Source of the DNA: Marinobacterium iners
Lineage (GTDB): Bacteria; Pseudomonadota; Gammaproteobacteria; Pseudomonadales; Balneatricaceae
Length of the DNA: 64,000 bases
Direction: 5' to 3'
NCBI RefSeq assembly: GCF_017310015.1
Contig: NZ_CP022297.1
Coordinates: forward strand, 2,604,001 to 2,668,000
This document shows, piece by piece, positions 18,460 to 26,974 of this stretch. The notes under the pieces were generated by a model that made no database searches, was not told where the DNA came from, and saw only the letters and a list, made by a program, of their open reading frames with translations. Numbering within the stretch: position 1 is the first letter of the stretch; each line of letters begins with the position of its first letter. A program made the position numbers and the translations under genes.

Positions 18460-19773
18460 TCAGAACGGAACGATCGCAATCACCTGACCGTAGACGTTGG
18501 TGTCGTTACCACCCAATTGTGATCCGGCGCTGCTGTCAGGCTTGTAGAAGCCGACCAGCGGGCTCACGATCAGATTTGGTGTCACCACCCATTCGGCATA
18601 GAGATCCAGTTCCTGACCGTCCATGAAACCTGCATCGGTATCGCTGAAATTGAAGTACAGGGCGCCGACACTCAGCATCTCTGTGGGGTTGGCTTTCACA
18701 CCTACATGGTGAACATCAGTTCCTGTGTTGAACGGACCGGCATAGTTGGCCGCCACTTCACCCTGGAACCAGGTGCCGTAACCACGGTTGAAGCCGAAGA
18801 ACAACGGATCAAAGCCTTCGTCGAAGCTGGAATAGCGGTAGTTTACGCTCGGCGACCAGGGCATGTCGGCAAAGGTCCAGCCTGCTTCTACATACCAGGC
18901 ATCACCATCTGCCTGAGAATTGTCGCCCTGATCCTGGGTGACGATTTCACCGGAAAGGAACAGGTTTTCAACACCGGCGTTGCCCTGATAGCGCAAGCTC
19001 AATGTCTGCTGTCCGTCACGATGTGTCGCGCCACCATTCATGACGTCCAGGCCCTCAATGTAGGCCACACCAAAGGTGCCTTCCGGCATCACATACTCGG
19101 CATTAATACCCGCGAGTTCCATTTTGGACTGAGCTACGTTGTCAGACTCCAGCCAGAACAGGTCGGCACGCATTCCTTCGGCACCGCCGACACGCACGAT
19201 GGCAGTACGGTCAAACGCCTTGCGTGCGGCCAGCCAGTAGGCGCCGCCACGATCCAGCTCTGGTCCAAGTGCATCACCGAAGTTCAGCGCATCGCCATTG
19301 ATCAGGAAGCCGTCACCAATGGAGAAATTCTGACGGCCAAAAGAAAACTCCAGACCATCTTCACCCAATGCCGGGATCAGGCTACCGGAGCGCCAGCCCA
19401 CGTATGCATCTTCAAGATCCGTTTCACTTTCATCACCTGATGTGAAACCACCGGCATCACCATCGCCCCAGGTTGCCGAGCTGACCAGATTCAAACCACC
19501 AAATACACTGGCACCGGAGCTGTAGGCATGGCTGCCGGACAGACCATACTTGATATAACCTTCCTGCCAGCTGGAACGACCCGGGTCGGTTTTAGCACCC
19601 AAACCATAGCTCTCTTTGCTGGTAAAAACGCCGAACACCGCCTCGATATCGAGGTTCAGTTCGGTGCCGTTTTCACTGTGAAGGGTATAGGCAGAAGCAG
19701 AAGCTGACAGGCCTGCCGCAACGGCAGCCGTCAGCAGGTATCCGGAAGTGCGACGGAAGATCTGATTTTTCAT
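18460..19773 (-). CDS. outer-membrane porin 1 (beta-barrel)
   Basis: 437 residues with a Sec signal peptide: basic MKNQIFRRT, a hydrophobic stretch, then A-S-A before YTLHSENG. The mature part is rich in alternating polar/hydrophobic and Gly/Trp/Tyr strands and ends in AIVPF, the terminal aromatic expected for BamA recognition. No Cys follows the signal, so it is not a lipoprotein. The start at 19773 has AAGGA at good distance; the longer frame from 19920 lacks support. A highly similar paralogue lies at 22566-23894. ALDH 1 is downstream, and a four-unit 10-bp repeat is upstream. It may admit amines or related substrates; the family name is not recognised with certainty. Confidence 0.85.
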   Translation of the reverse strand: MKNQIFRRTSGYLLTAAVAAGLSASASAYTLHSENGTELNLDIEAVFGVFTSKESYGLGAKTDPGRSSWQEGYIKYGLSGSHAYSSGASVFGGLNLVSSATWGDGDAGGFTSGDESETDLEDAYVGWRSGSLIPALGEDGLEFSFGRQNFSIGDGFLINGDALNFGDALGPELDRGGAYWLAARKAFDRTAIVRVGGAEGMRADLFWLESDNVAQSKMELAGINAEYVMPEGTFGVAYIEGLDVMNGGATHRDGQQTLSLRYQGNAGVENLFLSGEIVTQDQGDNSQADGDAWYVEAGWTFADMPWSPSVNYRYSSFDEGFDPLFFGFNRGYGTWFQGEVAANYAGPFNTGTDVHHVGVKANPTEMLSVGALYFNFSDTDAGFMDGQELDLYAEWVVTPNLIVSPLVGFYKPDSSAGSQLGGNDTNVYGQVIAIVPF

Positions 19774-19892
19774 GGGCGTGATTCCTTGGGAACATGTCCG
19801 ATAGCCGGACGTCCAGCTACCGTGTCTACGCTGTGTATTATTGTTAACGACACTAAGCGTAGAACGCCGCTGTAAACCAGTTTCGTGTTTAT

Positions 19893-19932
19893 TGTGTGAA
19901 CTTGTACCCTTTTGTAACAAGTTGTAAATATC
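19893..19932 (+). promoter_or_regulatory. four tandem 10-bp repeats (TGTRN6) upstream of porin 1
   Basis: TGTGTGAACT (19893), TGTACCCTTT (19903), TGTAACAAGT (19913) and TGTAAATATC (19923) follow without gaps at exact 10-bp period. Direct GTAA-type half-sites one helical turn apart are the usual target layout of OmpR/PhoB-family response regulators. The array lies 119 bp from the porin 1 start codon and just touches the stop codon of the activator gene. A matching array is at 49125-49164. Confidence 0.6.
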
Positions 19933-21892
19933 AGGCCAGACCCAGGGATTTCATGCGTCGATACAACGTGGCACGACTGATCCCCAACTCGGTGGCGGCC
20001 GCCGTGACGTTGCCTTGCTGCTGCTCCAATGCCTGACGAATCAGCGCCTCCTGAGTTTCCTGCAATGTGCCACAAGGAGCGGGAGCGTGCACCAGTTCAT
20101 CCAGGAACTCATCACTCAAGTGATCTTCACTCAGGCGGGTTTCTTCAGGCTCCATAAAGGCCAACGCCACTTTCAGTACCATTTCCAGTTGGCGCACGTT
20201 ACCCGGCCAGTGATATTCGGACAGTTGCTGCAGCAGCTGCGGCTCAATGCCAACTTCGGATCGACCCAACTGACTCAGCAAACGTTCACACAGACCTTTA
20301 AAATCACTACGCTCACGCAGTGCCGGCAGCCGAACACAGACACCGTTCAGACGGTAGTACAGATCCTCACGGAAACTGCCTTCTGCCACCATCTGTTTTA
20401 AATTACGGTGCGTCGCGCCGATCAACGCAATATCCAGTACCACTTCCTCGGCACCACCCAATGGAGCCACCTTACGCTCCTGCAGCACTCTCAGCAGGCG
20501 AGCCTGCAGTGACAGCGGCATATCCCCGATCTCGTCCAGAAACAGAGTCCCGCCATTCGCCTGCTGGAAGCGCCCAACCATGCCACCCTTGCGAGAGCCC
20601 GTAAACGCCCCTTCCCGATAGCCGAACAGCTCGGATTCAATCAGCCCTTCAGGAATAGCGGCACAATTGACCGCTACAAAGGGCTCTCCTGCGCGGGCAC
20701 TGCTACGGTGTAAGGCCTGTGCTGCCACCTCCTTGCCACTGCCTGTCTCGCCACTGAGAAGCACCGGGATATCCTGATCCAGCGCCTTTACAGCCATGGT
20801 CATGGAGCGCTGCAGCCTGGGCTCACCGGCCGCAAAGCACTCCAGCGGACGGGGCTGTCTATCTGCTGCAGGAGCAGTGCCGGGTTTGAGGTTGGGGGCC
20901 AACCCGGTCAGACGCTTGGGAAACTGCAGCAGCTCACAGAACAGCTCACCCGCCCGGGTTTGCAAAGAGGCGATACGTTGGCGCATACAGGTGTTAAGCA
21001 GAACACCGATCTTTTCTCCCACCAGCTCATCCAGCGTCCGGTTGACGATCTGTTCACGGCTGCGGCCCAACAATTGACAGCCCTGCTCGTTGATGGCCAG
21101 CAGGCGACCTTCCTCATCCAGCGCCACCAATCCCTGCCATGCCGAGCGCAAATACTGCTGGCGGGTATGAAAAGCCAGTACGATCTGATTCTGGTACTGA
21201 CCCGCGAACAAACGCCCCTCGATGCTGCGGGCAGCCAGCTGTACGACTCCCAGTGTATCCTGAGGCTGGCTGTTGCGACCGATGCGTGTCAGATCCAATA
21301 CACCAATCAGTTGACCGCTCGCATCAATCAGAGGGGAAGACGTGCAGGAAAAATGAGATACCGTATCGAGAAAGTGCTCTTCCTCGTTGATTAGGATGGG
21401 ACGACGTTCTATGACGGCGGTACCGATGGCGTTGGTTCCTCGGTGTGTTTCACTCCAGGAAACGCCCTGACGCAACGCCAGCTGCCTTGAGGGTGTGATG
21501 ATGTCATCACTGCCTTCAAGCGCCAGAATGCGAGCATCCGAATTGGCCAGCATGATCAGCCCCTGATCACCAAACTGGTGCGCCAGCTGCTCTATTTCGG
21601 GCATGGCTGCATGAATAAGCAGCTCGTGTTGCTGACGAAATCTTTTCAGGTCGTTGACCTCGTCAATCAACTGCTGCGACTGACTGGAGTTGGTCAGCCC
21701 TGCATCAAGGCTGCGCCGCCAAGAAGCTTCAATTTCATCACGCAGATAACCACAGGGGAGTTCTCCCTCCTGCTGCAGCCGCTCACGGGCAACGCGGGCG
21801 GCATGAACGGGATCACTGATCAGATCCTGACGTAAACGGGGTGCCATGTTTCCGGCCTCTTTATTGTTATTTTCCGGATATACTATCGACAT
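19931..21892 (-). CDS. sigma-54-dependent activator, AcoR-like (GAF-PAS-AAA+-Fis)
   Basis: 653 residues. An N-terminal GAF-type sensor region (about 60-220) is followed by a PAS-like segment (about 225-310). The AAA+ domain (about 350-580) has Walker A GETGSGKE, the sigma-54 contact loop GAFTG and Walker B GGTLFLDE. A Fis-type helix-turn-helix lies at the C-terminus (ending near ATELGISRATLYRRM). Such activators bind enhancer dyads and drive sigma-54 RNA polymerase by ATP hydrolysis. Two starts are possible: 21892 (AGGAG nine bases upstream, used here) or ATG at 21847 (GAGG upstream). It is the only such activator in the window and is the natural candidate for the two sigma-54 promoters at 28651 and 28930. 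Confidence 0.92.
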   Translation of the reverse strand: MSIVYPENNNKEAGNMAPRLRQDLISDPVHAARVARERLQQEGELPCGYLRDEIEASWRRSLDAGLTNSSQSQQLIDEVNDLKRFRQQHELLIHAAMPEIEQLAHQFGDQGLIMLANSDARILALEGSDDIITPSRQLALRQGVSWSETHRGTNAIGTAVIERRPILINEEEHFLDTVSHFSCTSSPLIDASGQLIGVLDLTRIGRNSQPQDTLGVVQLAARSIEGRLFAGQYQNQIVLAFHTRQQYLRSAWQGLVALDEEGRLLAINEQGCQLLGRSREQIVNRTLDELVGEKIGVLLNTCMRQRIASLQTRAGELFCELLQFPKRLTGLAPNLKPGTAPAADRQPRPLECFAAGEPRLQRSMTMAVKALDQDIPVLLSGETGSGKEVAAQALHRSSARAGEPFVAVNCAAIPEGLIESELFGYREGAFTGSRKGGMVGRFQQANGGTLFLDEIGDMPLSLQARLLRVLQERKVAPLGGAEEVVLDIALIGATHRNLKQMVAEGSFREDLYYRLNGVCVRLPALRERSDFKGLCERLLSQLGRSEVGIEPQLLQQLSEYHWPGNVRQLEMVLKVALAFMEPEETRLSEDHLSDEFLDELVHAPAPCGTLQETQEALIRQALEQQQGNVTAAATELGISRATLYRRMKSLGLA

Positions 21893-21996
21893 AAATTGTC
21901 ACTCCTGTATACGCCAAAGACAGTCGAGGCGCAAACCTCTCGCCGCTCTCTTACTGTCACAAAGCAATATACAGGCCAGTGTTCACAGGAGCCCCC

Positions 21997-22509
21997 ATGA
22001 ACCGTTTAATGCTTGTCTTTATCGTCCTTTTCATCAATGGCTGCGCGACGGTCCCATCCGATTTGCGCTCAGGGCCTGATCAGGCTCTATTGCCGTTTTC
22101 TGAGGCCTCTACCGTAATAACTCATGGCCAAGCCGCCCGCTGGGGTGGCGAGATTGCCCATGTCAGCAACCTGCAGCAGGGTAGCCAGCTGGAGGTGGTT
22201 CAGTTTTCACTCAATGCCAGCGGTCGTCCGCTGAAAACGGATAAAAGCGGTGGTCGCTTCAGAATTCTGGTACCAGGCTTTATCGACCCAGCCATTTATG
22301 CGCCCGGCAGATTGGTAACCGCGCTGGGCACCTTTACCGGCATCAAGCAGGGCAAGGTCGGCGAGCAGGAGTATGCGTTCCCGACACTGGAATCAGAACA
22401 GATACACCTTTGGCCCGAAATCAAGGATCCGCCGGTGCATTGTGACTGTGATCCGTTTTTCAGCAGCCCCTTCATGATGCGGCCCATTATTGTCGTGCCT
22501 GCAAAGTAG
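21997..22509 (+). CDS. slp: Slp-family outer-membrane lipoprotein
   Basis: 170 residues. A short signal sequence ends in the lipobox-like F-I-N-G-C (lipidated Cys near residue 16). The body matches Slp-type proteins: a small N-terminal region, a GGRFRILVPGFIDPAIYAPG segment and a LVTALGTFTG strand as in the E. coli carbon-starvation lipoprotein Slp, then a Cys-containing C-terminal tail (HCDCDP) not typical of Slp. CAGGA precedes the ATG. It is transcribed divergently from the sigma-54 activator with about 100 bp between and converges on porin 2. The role of Slp proteins in the outer membrane is poorly known. Confidence 0.8.
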   Translation: MNRLMLVFIVLFINGCATVPSDLRSGPDQALLPFSEASTVITHGQAARWGGEIAHVSNLQQGSQLEVVQFSLNASGRPLKTDKSGGRFRILVPGFIDPAIYAPGRLVTALGTFTGIKQGKVGEQEYAFPTLESEQIHLWPEIKDPPVHCDCDPFFSSPFMMRPIIVVPAK

Positions 22510-22513
22510 CTCA

Positions 22514-22540
22514 GGCAGGGCGGTTTCCCGCCCTGCCCTT
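22514..22540 (+). terminator. bidirectional hairpin between slp and porin 2
   Basis: GGCAGGGCGG (22514-22523) pairs with CCGCCCTGCC (22528-22537) around a four-base loop, between two converging genes. T-runs are poor on both sides. Confidence 0.5.
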
Positions 22541-22565
22541 CAGCTGCATCCGTTCCCAACCTCGA

Positions 22566-23894
22566 TCAGAACGGTACGATTGCAATCACCTGGCCGTAGA
22601 CATTGGTGTCGTCTGTGCCGATCTGGCTGCCGCCATTGGCGCTGCTGTTATCAGGCGTGTAGAAACCGATCAGCGGGCTTATGACCAGGTTGGGTGTGAC
22701 CACCCACTCGGCATAAAGATCCAGTTCCTGTCCGTCCAGGGCTCCGGAGCCCCCAGCGGTATCACTGAAATCAAAAAACAGTGCGCCAAGACTCAGCATC
22801 TCGGTTGGACTGGCTTTTATCCCGATATGATGGACATCGGTATCCGAATTGAAGGGGCCTGCATAGTTGGCAGCCACTTCACCCTGGAACCAGGTGCCGT
22901 AACCTCGGTTGAAACCGAAGAACAGCGGATCAAAGCCTTCGTCAAAAGTGGCGTAACGGTAGTTCACGCTGGGTGACCAAGGCATGTCGGCAAAGGTCCA
23001 GCCCGCTTCCACATACCATGCATCGCCATCCTTGCGCGTATTGTCGCCCTGATCCTGAGTCACGAGCTCACCGGATAAAAACAGGTTCTCGACACCCGCA
23101 TTGCCCTGATAGCGCAGGCTCAGGGTCTGCTGACCGTCACGGTGGGTATAACCCAGTGCCTGAGCATACTTGTCATTGACCCCCAAGCCTTCAATATAAG
23201 CCACGCCCACGGTGCCTTCAGGCATCACATACTCGGCGTTGATACCGGCCAGCTCGGTCATCGCCTGCGCCGGGTTGTCTGACTTAATCCAGAACAGGTC
23301 GGCACGCAAGCCTTCGGCACCACCGATACGCGCGATAGCAGTGCGATCAAACGCCTTGCGCGCTGCCAGCCAGTACGCGCCACCTCGGTCAAAATCGTAG
23401 CCACCGCCATTAAGCGCATCACCCAGGTTCAGGGCATCGCCATTGATCAGGAAACCATCGCCAATGGAGAAGTTCTGGCGGCCGAATGAGAACTCCAGAC
23501 CATCATCACCCAATGCCGAGATCAGACTGCCGGAGCGCCAGCCCACATAGGCATCTTCGAGATCCGTTTCGCTTTCATTGCCCGTGGTAAAGCCGCCGGC
23601 ATCACCGTCACCCCAGGTGCCTGAACTCACCAGATTGAGGCCTCCATAAACACTGACCCCTGACGGGTAGGCATGGCTGCCGGAGAAACCATACTTGATG
23701 TAGCCTTCCTGCCAGTCGGAGCCGCCGCCTTCAGTTTTGGCACCCAGCCCATAGTTTTCTTCACTGGTGAAGACACCGAACACCGCTTCAATATCAAGGT
23801 TCAGCTCAGTGCCATTTTCACTGTGAAGCGTGTAGGCCGACGCGTGCGCCGACATCAGTGCAGCCACCGTGGCCGCGAGGATCGTCTTTGTCAT
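22566..23894 (-). CDS. outer-membrane porin 2, paralogue of porin 1
   Basis: 442 residues with a signal peptide cleaved after S-A-H-A-S-A, giving the same mature start YTLHSENG as porin 1. Most of the barrel is identical or nearly so, including the FSFGRQNFSIGDGFL segment and the AIVPF end. Differences are concentrated in presumed loops (after ALNGGGYDF, the LGYTHRDG insert, and the TAGGSGAL and SSANGGS loops). The start has AGGAGT upstream. It lies behind the QHNDH set 1 genes in the same direction after a terminator-like hairpin, so it may receive read-through. Paralogous barrels with loop differences suggest different permeation specificity. Confidence 0.85.
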   Translation of the reverse strand: MTKTILAATVAALMSAHASAYTLHSENGTELNLDIEAVFGVFTSEENYGLGAKTEGGGSDWQEGYIKYGFSGSHAYPSGVSVYGGLNLVSSGTWGDGDAGGFTTGNESETDLEDAYVGWRSGSLISALGDDGLEFSFGRQNFSIGDGFLINGDALNLGDALNGGGYDFDRGGAYWLAARKAFDRTAIARIGGAEGLRADLFWIKSDNPAQAMTELAGINAEYVMPEGTVGVAYIEGLGVNDKYAQALGYTHRDGQQTLSLRYQGNAGVENLFLSGELVTQDQGDNTRKDGDAWYVEAGWTFADMPWSPSVNYRYATFDEGFDPLFFGFNRGYGTWFQGEVAANYAGPFNSDTDVHHIGIKASPTEMLSLGALFFDFSDTAGGSGALDGQELDLYAEWVVTPNLVISPLIGFYTPDNSSANGGSQIGTDDTNVYGQVIAIVPF

Positions 23895-23932
23895 TCTGCA
23901 GTACTCCTGATACTCCTGTCTTTTGGCACCGG

Positions 23933-23958
23933 AAAAGGGCCCGGACTTGCGTCCGGGC
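23933..23958 (-). terminator. terminator after QHNDH set 1
   Basis: GCCCGGAC (23939-23946) pairs with GTCCGGGC (23951-23958) around TTGC. On the minus strand it is followed by CCTTTTCC. It separates the amine dehydrogenase operon from porin 2. Confidence 0.6.
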
Positions 23959-24000
23959 AAACCCGGTCAGGCCATGAGTGCAGACAGGGGAATGATGAAA

Positions 24001-25125
24001 TCAGCGGATGAAAACCTGTGAAGTGGAGATCGCCATATCGCCACCGGGCAGCTGGATGTTGCCCAGCTTTTCCATGCTGTCGGCATCGTAGATTGCTACG
24101 TCATTGAATGTGCCGCCCAGATAGATCTTGGAACCTTCGTGGTTGATGGCAACACAGTAGTAGGAATGATCCAGCTCGGCGGCGGCGATCAGCTCCTTTT
24201 TCTCGATGTCATATTTGGCCAGACGGTTAAGTACGCCAAACACCAGGTTCGGGTCCTTGGGCGAGCGTACGCCACTGAAATAGATCTCGGTGATCGGACC
24301 AAAATCCGTTGTCTCGGTCTCACCGGTTTCAAGGTTGATATTCATGAAACCATAGATCCAGTCAGCCGTGTCCAGGTTGTAGCTTTCATCCTGAAACTTC
24401 GCAGTGGTGTAGAGGATGGTGAAATCCTTGGACGGGGCCTGTATCGGCCAAGCGTTCAGGACATCCGGTGGTGCATAGAGCGGACGCTCCCAATTGCGGC
24501 TGGGAATGGCAACTCCGACCTCACCGGTGTTCACATCCACCTTGTAGATGTCGGCCCCGGCCATGTAGAGCGTACCATCGGCACCGGTCTGCATTACGGT
24601 CACCTGTCGCGGTGACGGAAAGGTACGAACCGGTTTGGCATCAAGCCCCGCACTGGTGTCGTACACCGCCAGGCGAGCCGGCTGAACGCGATAGTGGTCG
24701 CGGTTCAGCATGGTGGGGTTCTGTACTGCATACAGCTCCGAACCATCCGGGCTCAATGTAAACGAGAAGATCGACTTGGTACGTTCGTTCTTCTGCAATG
24801 ACATTTTGGCATGGAAGGTAATGTCACAGTTGTCCAGATTAATGCCATAGATATCCTCATAGCGGTTGTTGAGGATATAGGCTGTTTTTCCATCCGGGGC
24901 CATCTGAGTCACGCCAGGGCCAAATGCATCCGGCAGATCGCAGCTCTTGTAGAGGCTGTCGCTCTGCAGGTCGATCACATGCATGTTGTTGGGGTAGTTG
25001 GCCACGATCATGTATTCGTTGCCTTCCTTGAGTGCCGGCCCCTTGGCCAGCACGGCACCGGACAGCGTGGTGCCCAACACCAGTGCCGCCGCCGGGATCA
25101 GAGATGTAAATCGCTTGTTGTCCAT
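24001..25125 (-). CDS. qhnB: quinohemoprotein amine dehydrogenase beta subunit (set 1)
   Basis: 374 residues with a Sec signal peptide (MDNKRFTSL then a hydrophobic core ending A-V-L-A). The mature protein is a repeating YVTN/QHNDH-type beta-propeller: MHVIDL, MAPDGKTAYILNN and the SKIYLGGTFNDVAIYD repeat are typical. In QHNDH the seven-bladed beta subunit contacts the diheme alpha subunit and helps form the active-site cavity over the CTQ cofactor of gamma. It is the last structural gene of the order alpha, maturase, gamma, beta. It is clearly homologous to the set 2 beta subunit, with many substitutions. Confidence 0.93.
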   Translation of the reverse strand: MDNKRFTSLIPAAALVLGTTLSGAVLAKGPALKEGNEYMIVANYPNNMHVIDLQSDSLYKSCDLPDAFGPGVTQMAPDGKTAYILNNRYEDIYGINLDNCDITFHAKMSLQKNERTKSIFSFTLSPDGSELYAVQNPTMLNRDHYRVQPARLAVYDTSAGLDAKPVRTFPSPRQVTVMQTGADGTLYMAGADIYKVDVNTGEVGVAIPSRNWERPLYAPPDVLNAWPIQAPSKDFTILYTTAKFQDESYNLDTADWIYGFMNINLETGETETTDFGPITEIYFSGVRSPKDPNLVFGVLNRLAKYDIEKKELIAAAELDHSYYCVAINHEGSKIYLGGTFNDVAIYDADSMEKLGNIQLPGGDMAISTSQVFIR

Positions 25126-25143
25126 TATCAGGTCACCCTCGGC

Positions 25144-25470
25144 TTAGTTCTTGTCTTTCGGGAACACGGTACCCAGGTTGCGCCAGTCGTCTTTCGAGTT
25201 CATGGCGTCCTTGTTCCAATCCGGGTAGGTATTCATCATGTCCGGCACCTGTGCAGGCCACCAGCAGGGGTCTGCACAGCCATACAAATCGGCTTCCATC
25301 GGCTGGCACAGCGAGGTTACGCCGCCAAAGGCATCGATCTCCCAGCCCGGGTCGGTAGTGGCGGTACAGCCTGCCAGTGAACTCATGGCCACGACCTCTT
25401 CCACACTGTCGTCGGCCACGGCCTGAGTGAGTAGCTGGGCCTTGTTGTTGATCGCTTTGAGATGTTTCAT
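25144..25470 (-). CDS. qhnC: quinohemoprotein amine dehydrogenase gamma subunit (CTQ peptide, set 1)
   Basis: 108-residue precursor of the cofactor-bearing subunit. Taking mature Cys7 as Cys35 gives a 28-residue leader with no Sec signal. All positions of the Paracoccus-type cross-links are present with the correct spacing: Cys7-Glu16, Cys27-Asp33, Cys41-Asp49, and the CTQ pair Cys37-Trp43 in C-A-D-P-C-W-W. The radical-SAM maturase forms the thioethers and a flavin monooxygenase hydroxylates the Trp before leader removal and export. The gene starts one base after the maturase stop, with GGAGGG upstream, so translation is probably coupled. Confidence 0.95.
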   Translation of the reverse strand: MKHLKAINNKAQLLTQAVADDSVEEVVAMSSLAGCTATTDPGWEIDAFGGVTSLCQPMEADLYGCADPCWWPAQVPDMMNTYPDWNKDAMNSKDDWRNLGTVFPKDKN

Positions 25471-25471
25471 A

Positions 25472-26902
25472 TCAGTGCGCCCTCCGCGGCGAGATGTACT
25501 GGTCTATGAAGGCGGGGTTGGCCGCCATGATGCGGCTGTAGACTTCGATGCCGAAGTCGACCCAGTCTCGCATCAGGTCGCAGTAGTGATAGGTTGGATG
25601 AGTGGGATCCCCGTAGCGGGCATAGCTTTCGTGATAGCAGCCGCCTGAACACAGGTTGCGAATACGGCAGCTGGCACAGCCGGTATCGGTTCGATCGAGC
25701 CGCTTGGAGAGAAAGTCCCCCAGCTCCACTTGCTGGACACCGGTTTTCACATTGCCAAACGTCGGCATGTCGGACCCGGTGAACCGATGGCAAAGATTGA
25801 GTTCCCCCTCATGATCCACCGCCAGCATTTTCAGGCCGGCGCCACAGGGCAGGGCCTTTTTATGGCCTTCGTGCAGGTCGGTGATTAGCTGATGCATGTT
25901 GGAGAAACCGATATTGCGGTGCTCCAGTGCCGCATCGAGATAGCGCTGACCAAGGCGTTTCATGCCGGCAAACACTTCGATCAACTCTTCTGAACTGAGG
26001 TTATAGCTGCTGATGTCGCCAGAGGTAACCGGTGCAAAGCCCACCTCGGAAAAGCCCATCTCGTTGAACAGGTGATCCCAGATCCGCTCCACCTCTGTGG
26101 TGCCACGGGTCAGCGTGACACGCGCTCCGATGGGACGTGAGTCGTACCGCTCCAGCAGCCTCAACGCCTTGCGACGCACAACATCGTAAGTACCCTGGCC
26201 ACCCACGGTGATACGGTTTTTGTCATGAATCGCCTTGGGGCCATCCATGCTGACCGACAGACCGAAACGATGGGCATTGAGCCAGTCGATGATCTCATCG
26301 GTCAGCAGTGTGGCATTGGTGGTCATGACGAAATCGAGCTGTTTGCCCAGTTCGGCAAAGCGGCGCTCGCAGTAGTCCACCATCGCTTCAATCAGCGGCC
26401 GGTTGCTCAGCGGCTCACCGCCAAAGAACACCACCGTGTAGCGTTCTTCGTCGGGTGATTCGCGCAGCAGCATCTCCACCGAATCAATTGCAGTCTGCAG
26501 CTCCATCTTGCGACCGGCGGACGGGATATCCAGGTCTTCCTTGTAGCAGTAGGTACAGCTGAGGTTGCAGCCAGTATTGACGTTCAGTACCACGGTTGTG
26601 AGTGGAAACTGATCAACCCGGCGGGTACCGATTTCATCCGTCAGCGGCCGGCCATCATTGACCAGCTCCAGCGCCAGCAGCTCTCGCACCGTTTCGGTAA
26701 TCTCCTGCTCCGTGAAACGGTTGCTCAGCTCGGCCACCAGCGCTTCGGCGGAGTGTTCCTGTCCGCGCAGCCGATCGAGAATGTCCGACGTCAGGTTGTC
26801 CAGCGCAAACAGCGAACTGGACGGTATGTGGAACAACATGCGGGTATCCCCGACCTGCACTTCATGCAGGTTGTGTTCCACCAGATTGAGTACAGCGCCC
26901 AT
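25472..26902 (-). CDS. qhnD: QhnD-type radical SAM/SPASM maturase (set 1)
   Basis: 476 residues. An N-terminal peptide-binding region (about 1-95) precedes the radical SAM core. The core has the cluster motif CNLSCTYC near residue 114, and GGEPL is intact. A C-terminal SPASM region carries auxiliary-cluster cysteines (CASCRIRNLCSGGC near 420-435). In QHNDH systems this enzyme makes the intrapeptidyl Cys-to-Asp/Glu thioether bonds in the gamma peptide in the cytoplasm. GGGGAGA precedes the ATG. It lies between alpha and gamma, as in Paracoccus. A second copy at 45923 is very similar, so each gamma gene has its own maturase. Confidence 0.95.
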   Translation of the reverse strand: MGAVLNLVEHNLHEVQVGDTRMLFHIPSSSLFALDNLTSDILDRLRGQEHSAEALVAELSNRFTEQEITETVRELLALELVNDGRPLTDEIGTRRVDQFPLTTVVLNVNTGCNLSCTYCYKEDLDIPSAGRKMELQTAIDSVEMLLRESPDEERYTVVFFGGEPLSNRPLIEAMVDYCERRFAELGKQLDFVMTTNATLLTDEIIDWLNAHRFGLSVSMDGPKAIHDKNRITVGGQGTYDVVRRKALRLLERYDSRPIGARVTLTRGTTEVERIWDHLFNEMGFSEVGFAPVTSGDISSYNLSSEELIEVFAGMKRLGQRYLDAALEHRNIGFSNMHQLITDLHEGHKKALPCGAGLKMLAVDHEGELNLCHRFTGSDMPTFGNVKTGVQQVELGDFLSKRLDRTDTGCASCRIRNLCSGGCYHESYARYGDPTHPTYHYCDLMRDWVDFGIEVYSRIMAANPAFIDQYISPRRAH

Positions 26903-26931
26903 GTCTGTTCTCCCCTGTTAGGTTGCCATCC

Positions 26932-26949
26932 GGATGCCTGCAGGCATCC
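26932..26949. repeat. 18-bp perfect palindrome between alpha 1 and maturase 1
   Basis: GGATGCCTGCAGGCATCC reads the same on both strands. In the transcript it forms a 7-bp stem with a TGCA loop directly ahead of the maturase ribosome site. No equivalent is seen between alpha 2 and maturase 2. Confidence 0.6.
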
Positions 26950-26974
26950 CCCCTTCTCTGCCATCAGGCATTTG

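Noticed and set aside
19774..19892. Possible sigma-54 promoter for porin 1
   Set aside because: No GG-N10-GC pair close to the TGGCAC/TTGC consensus was found on the minus strand here.
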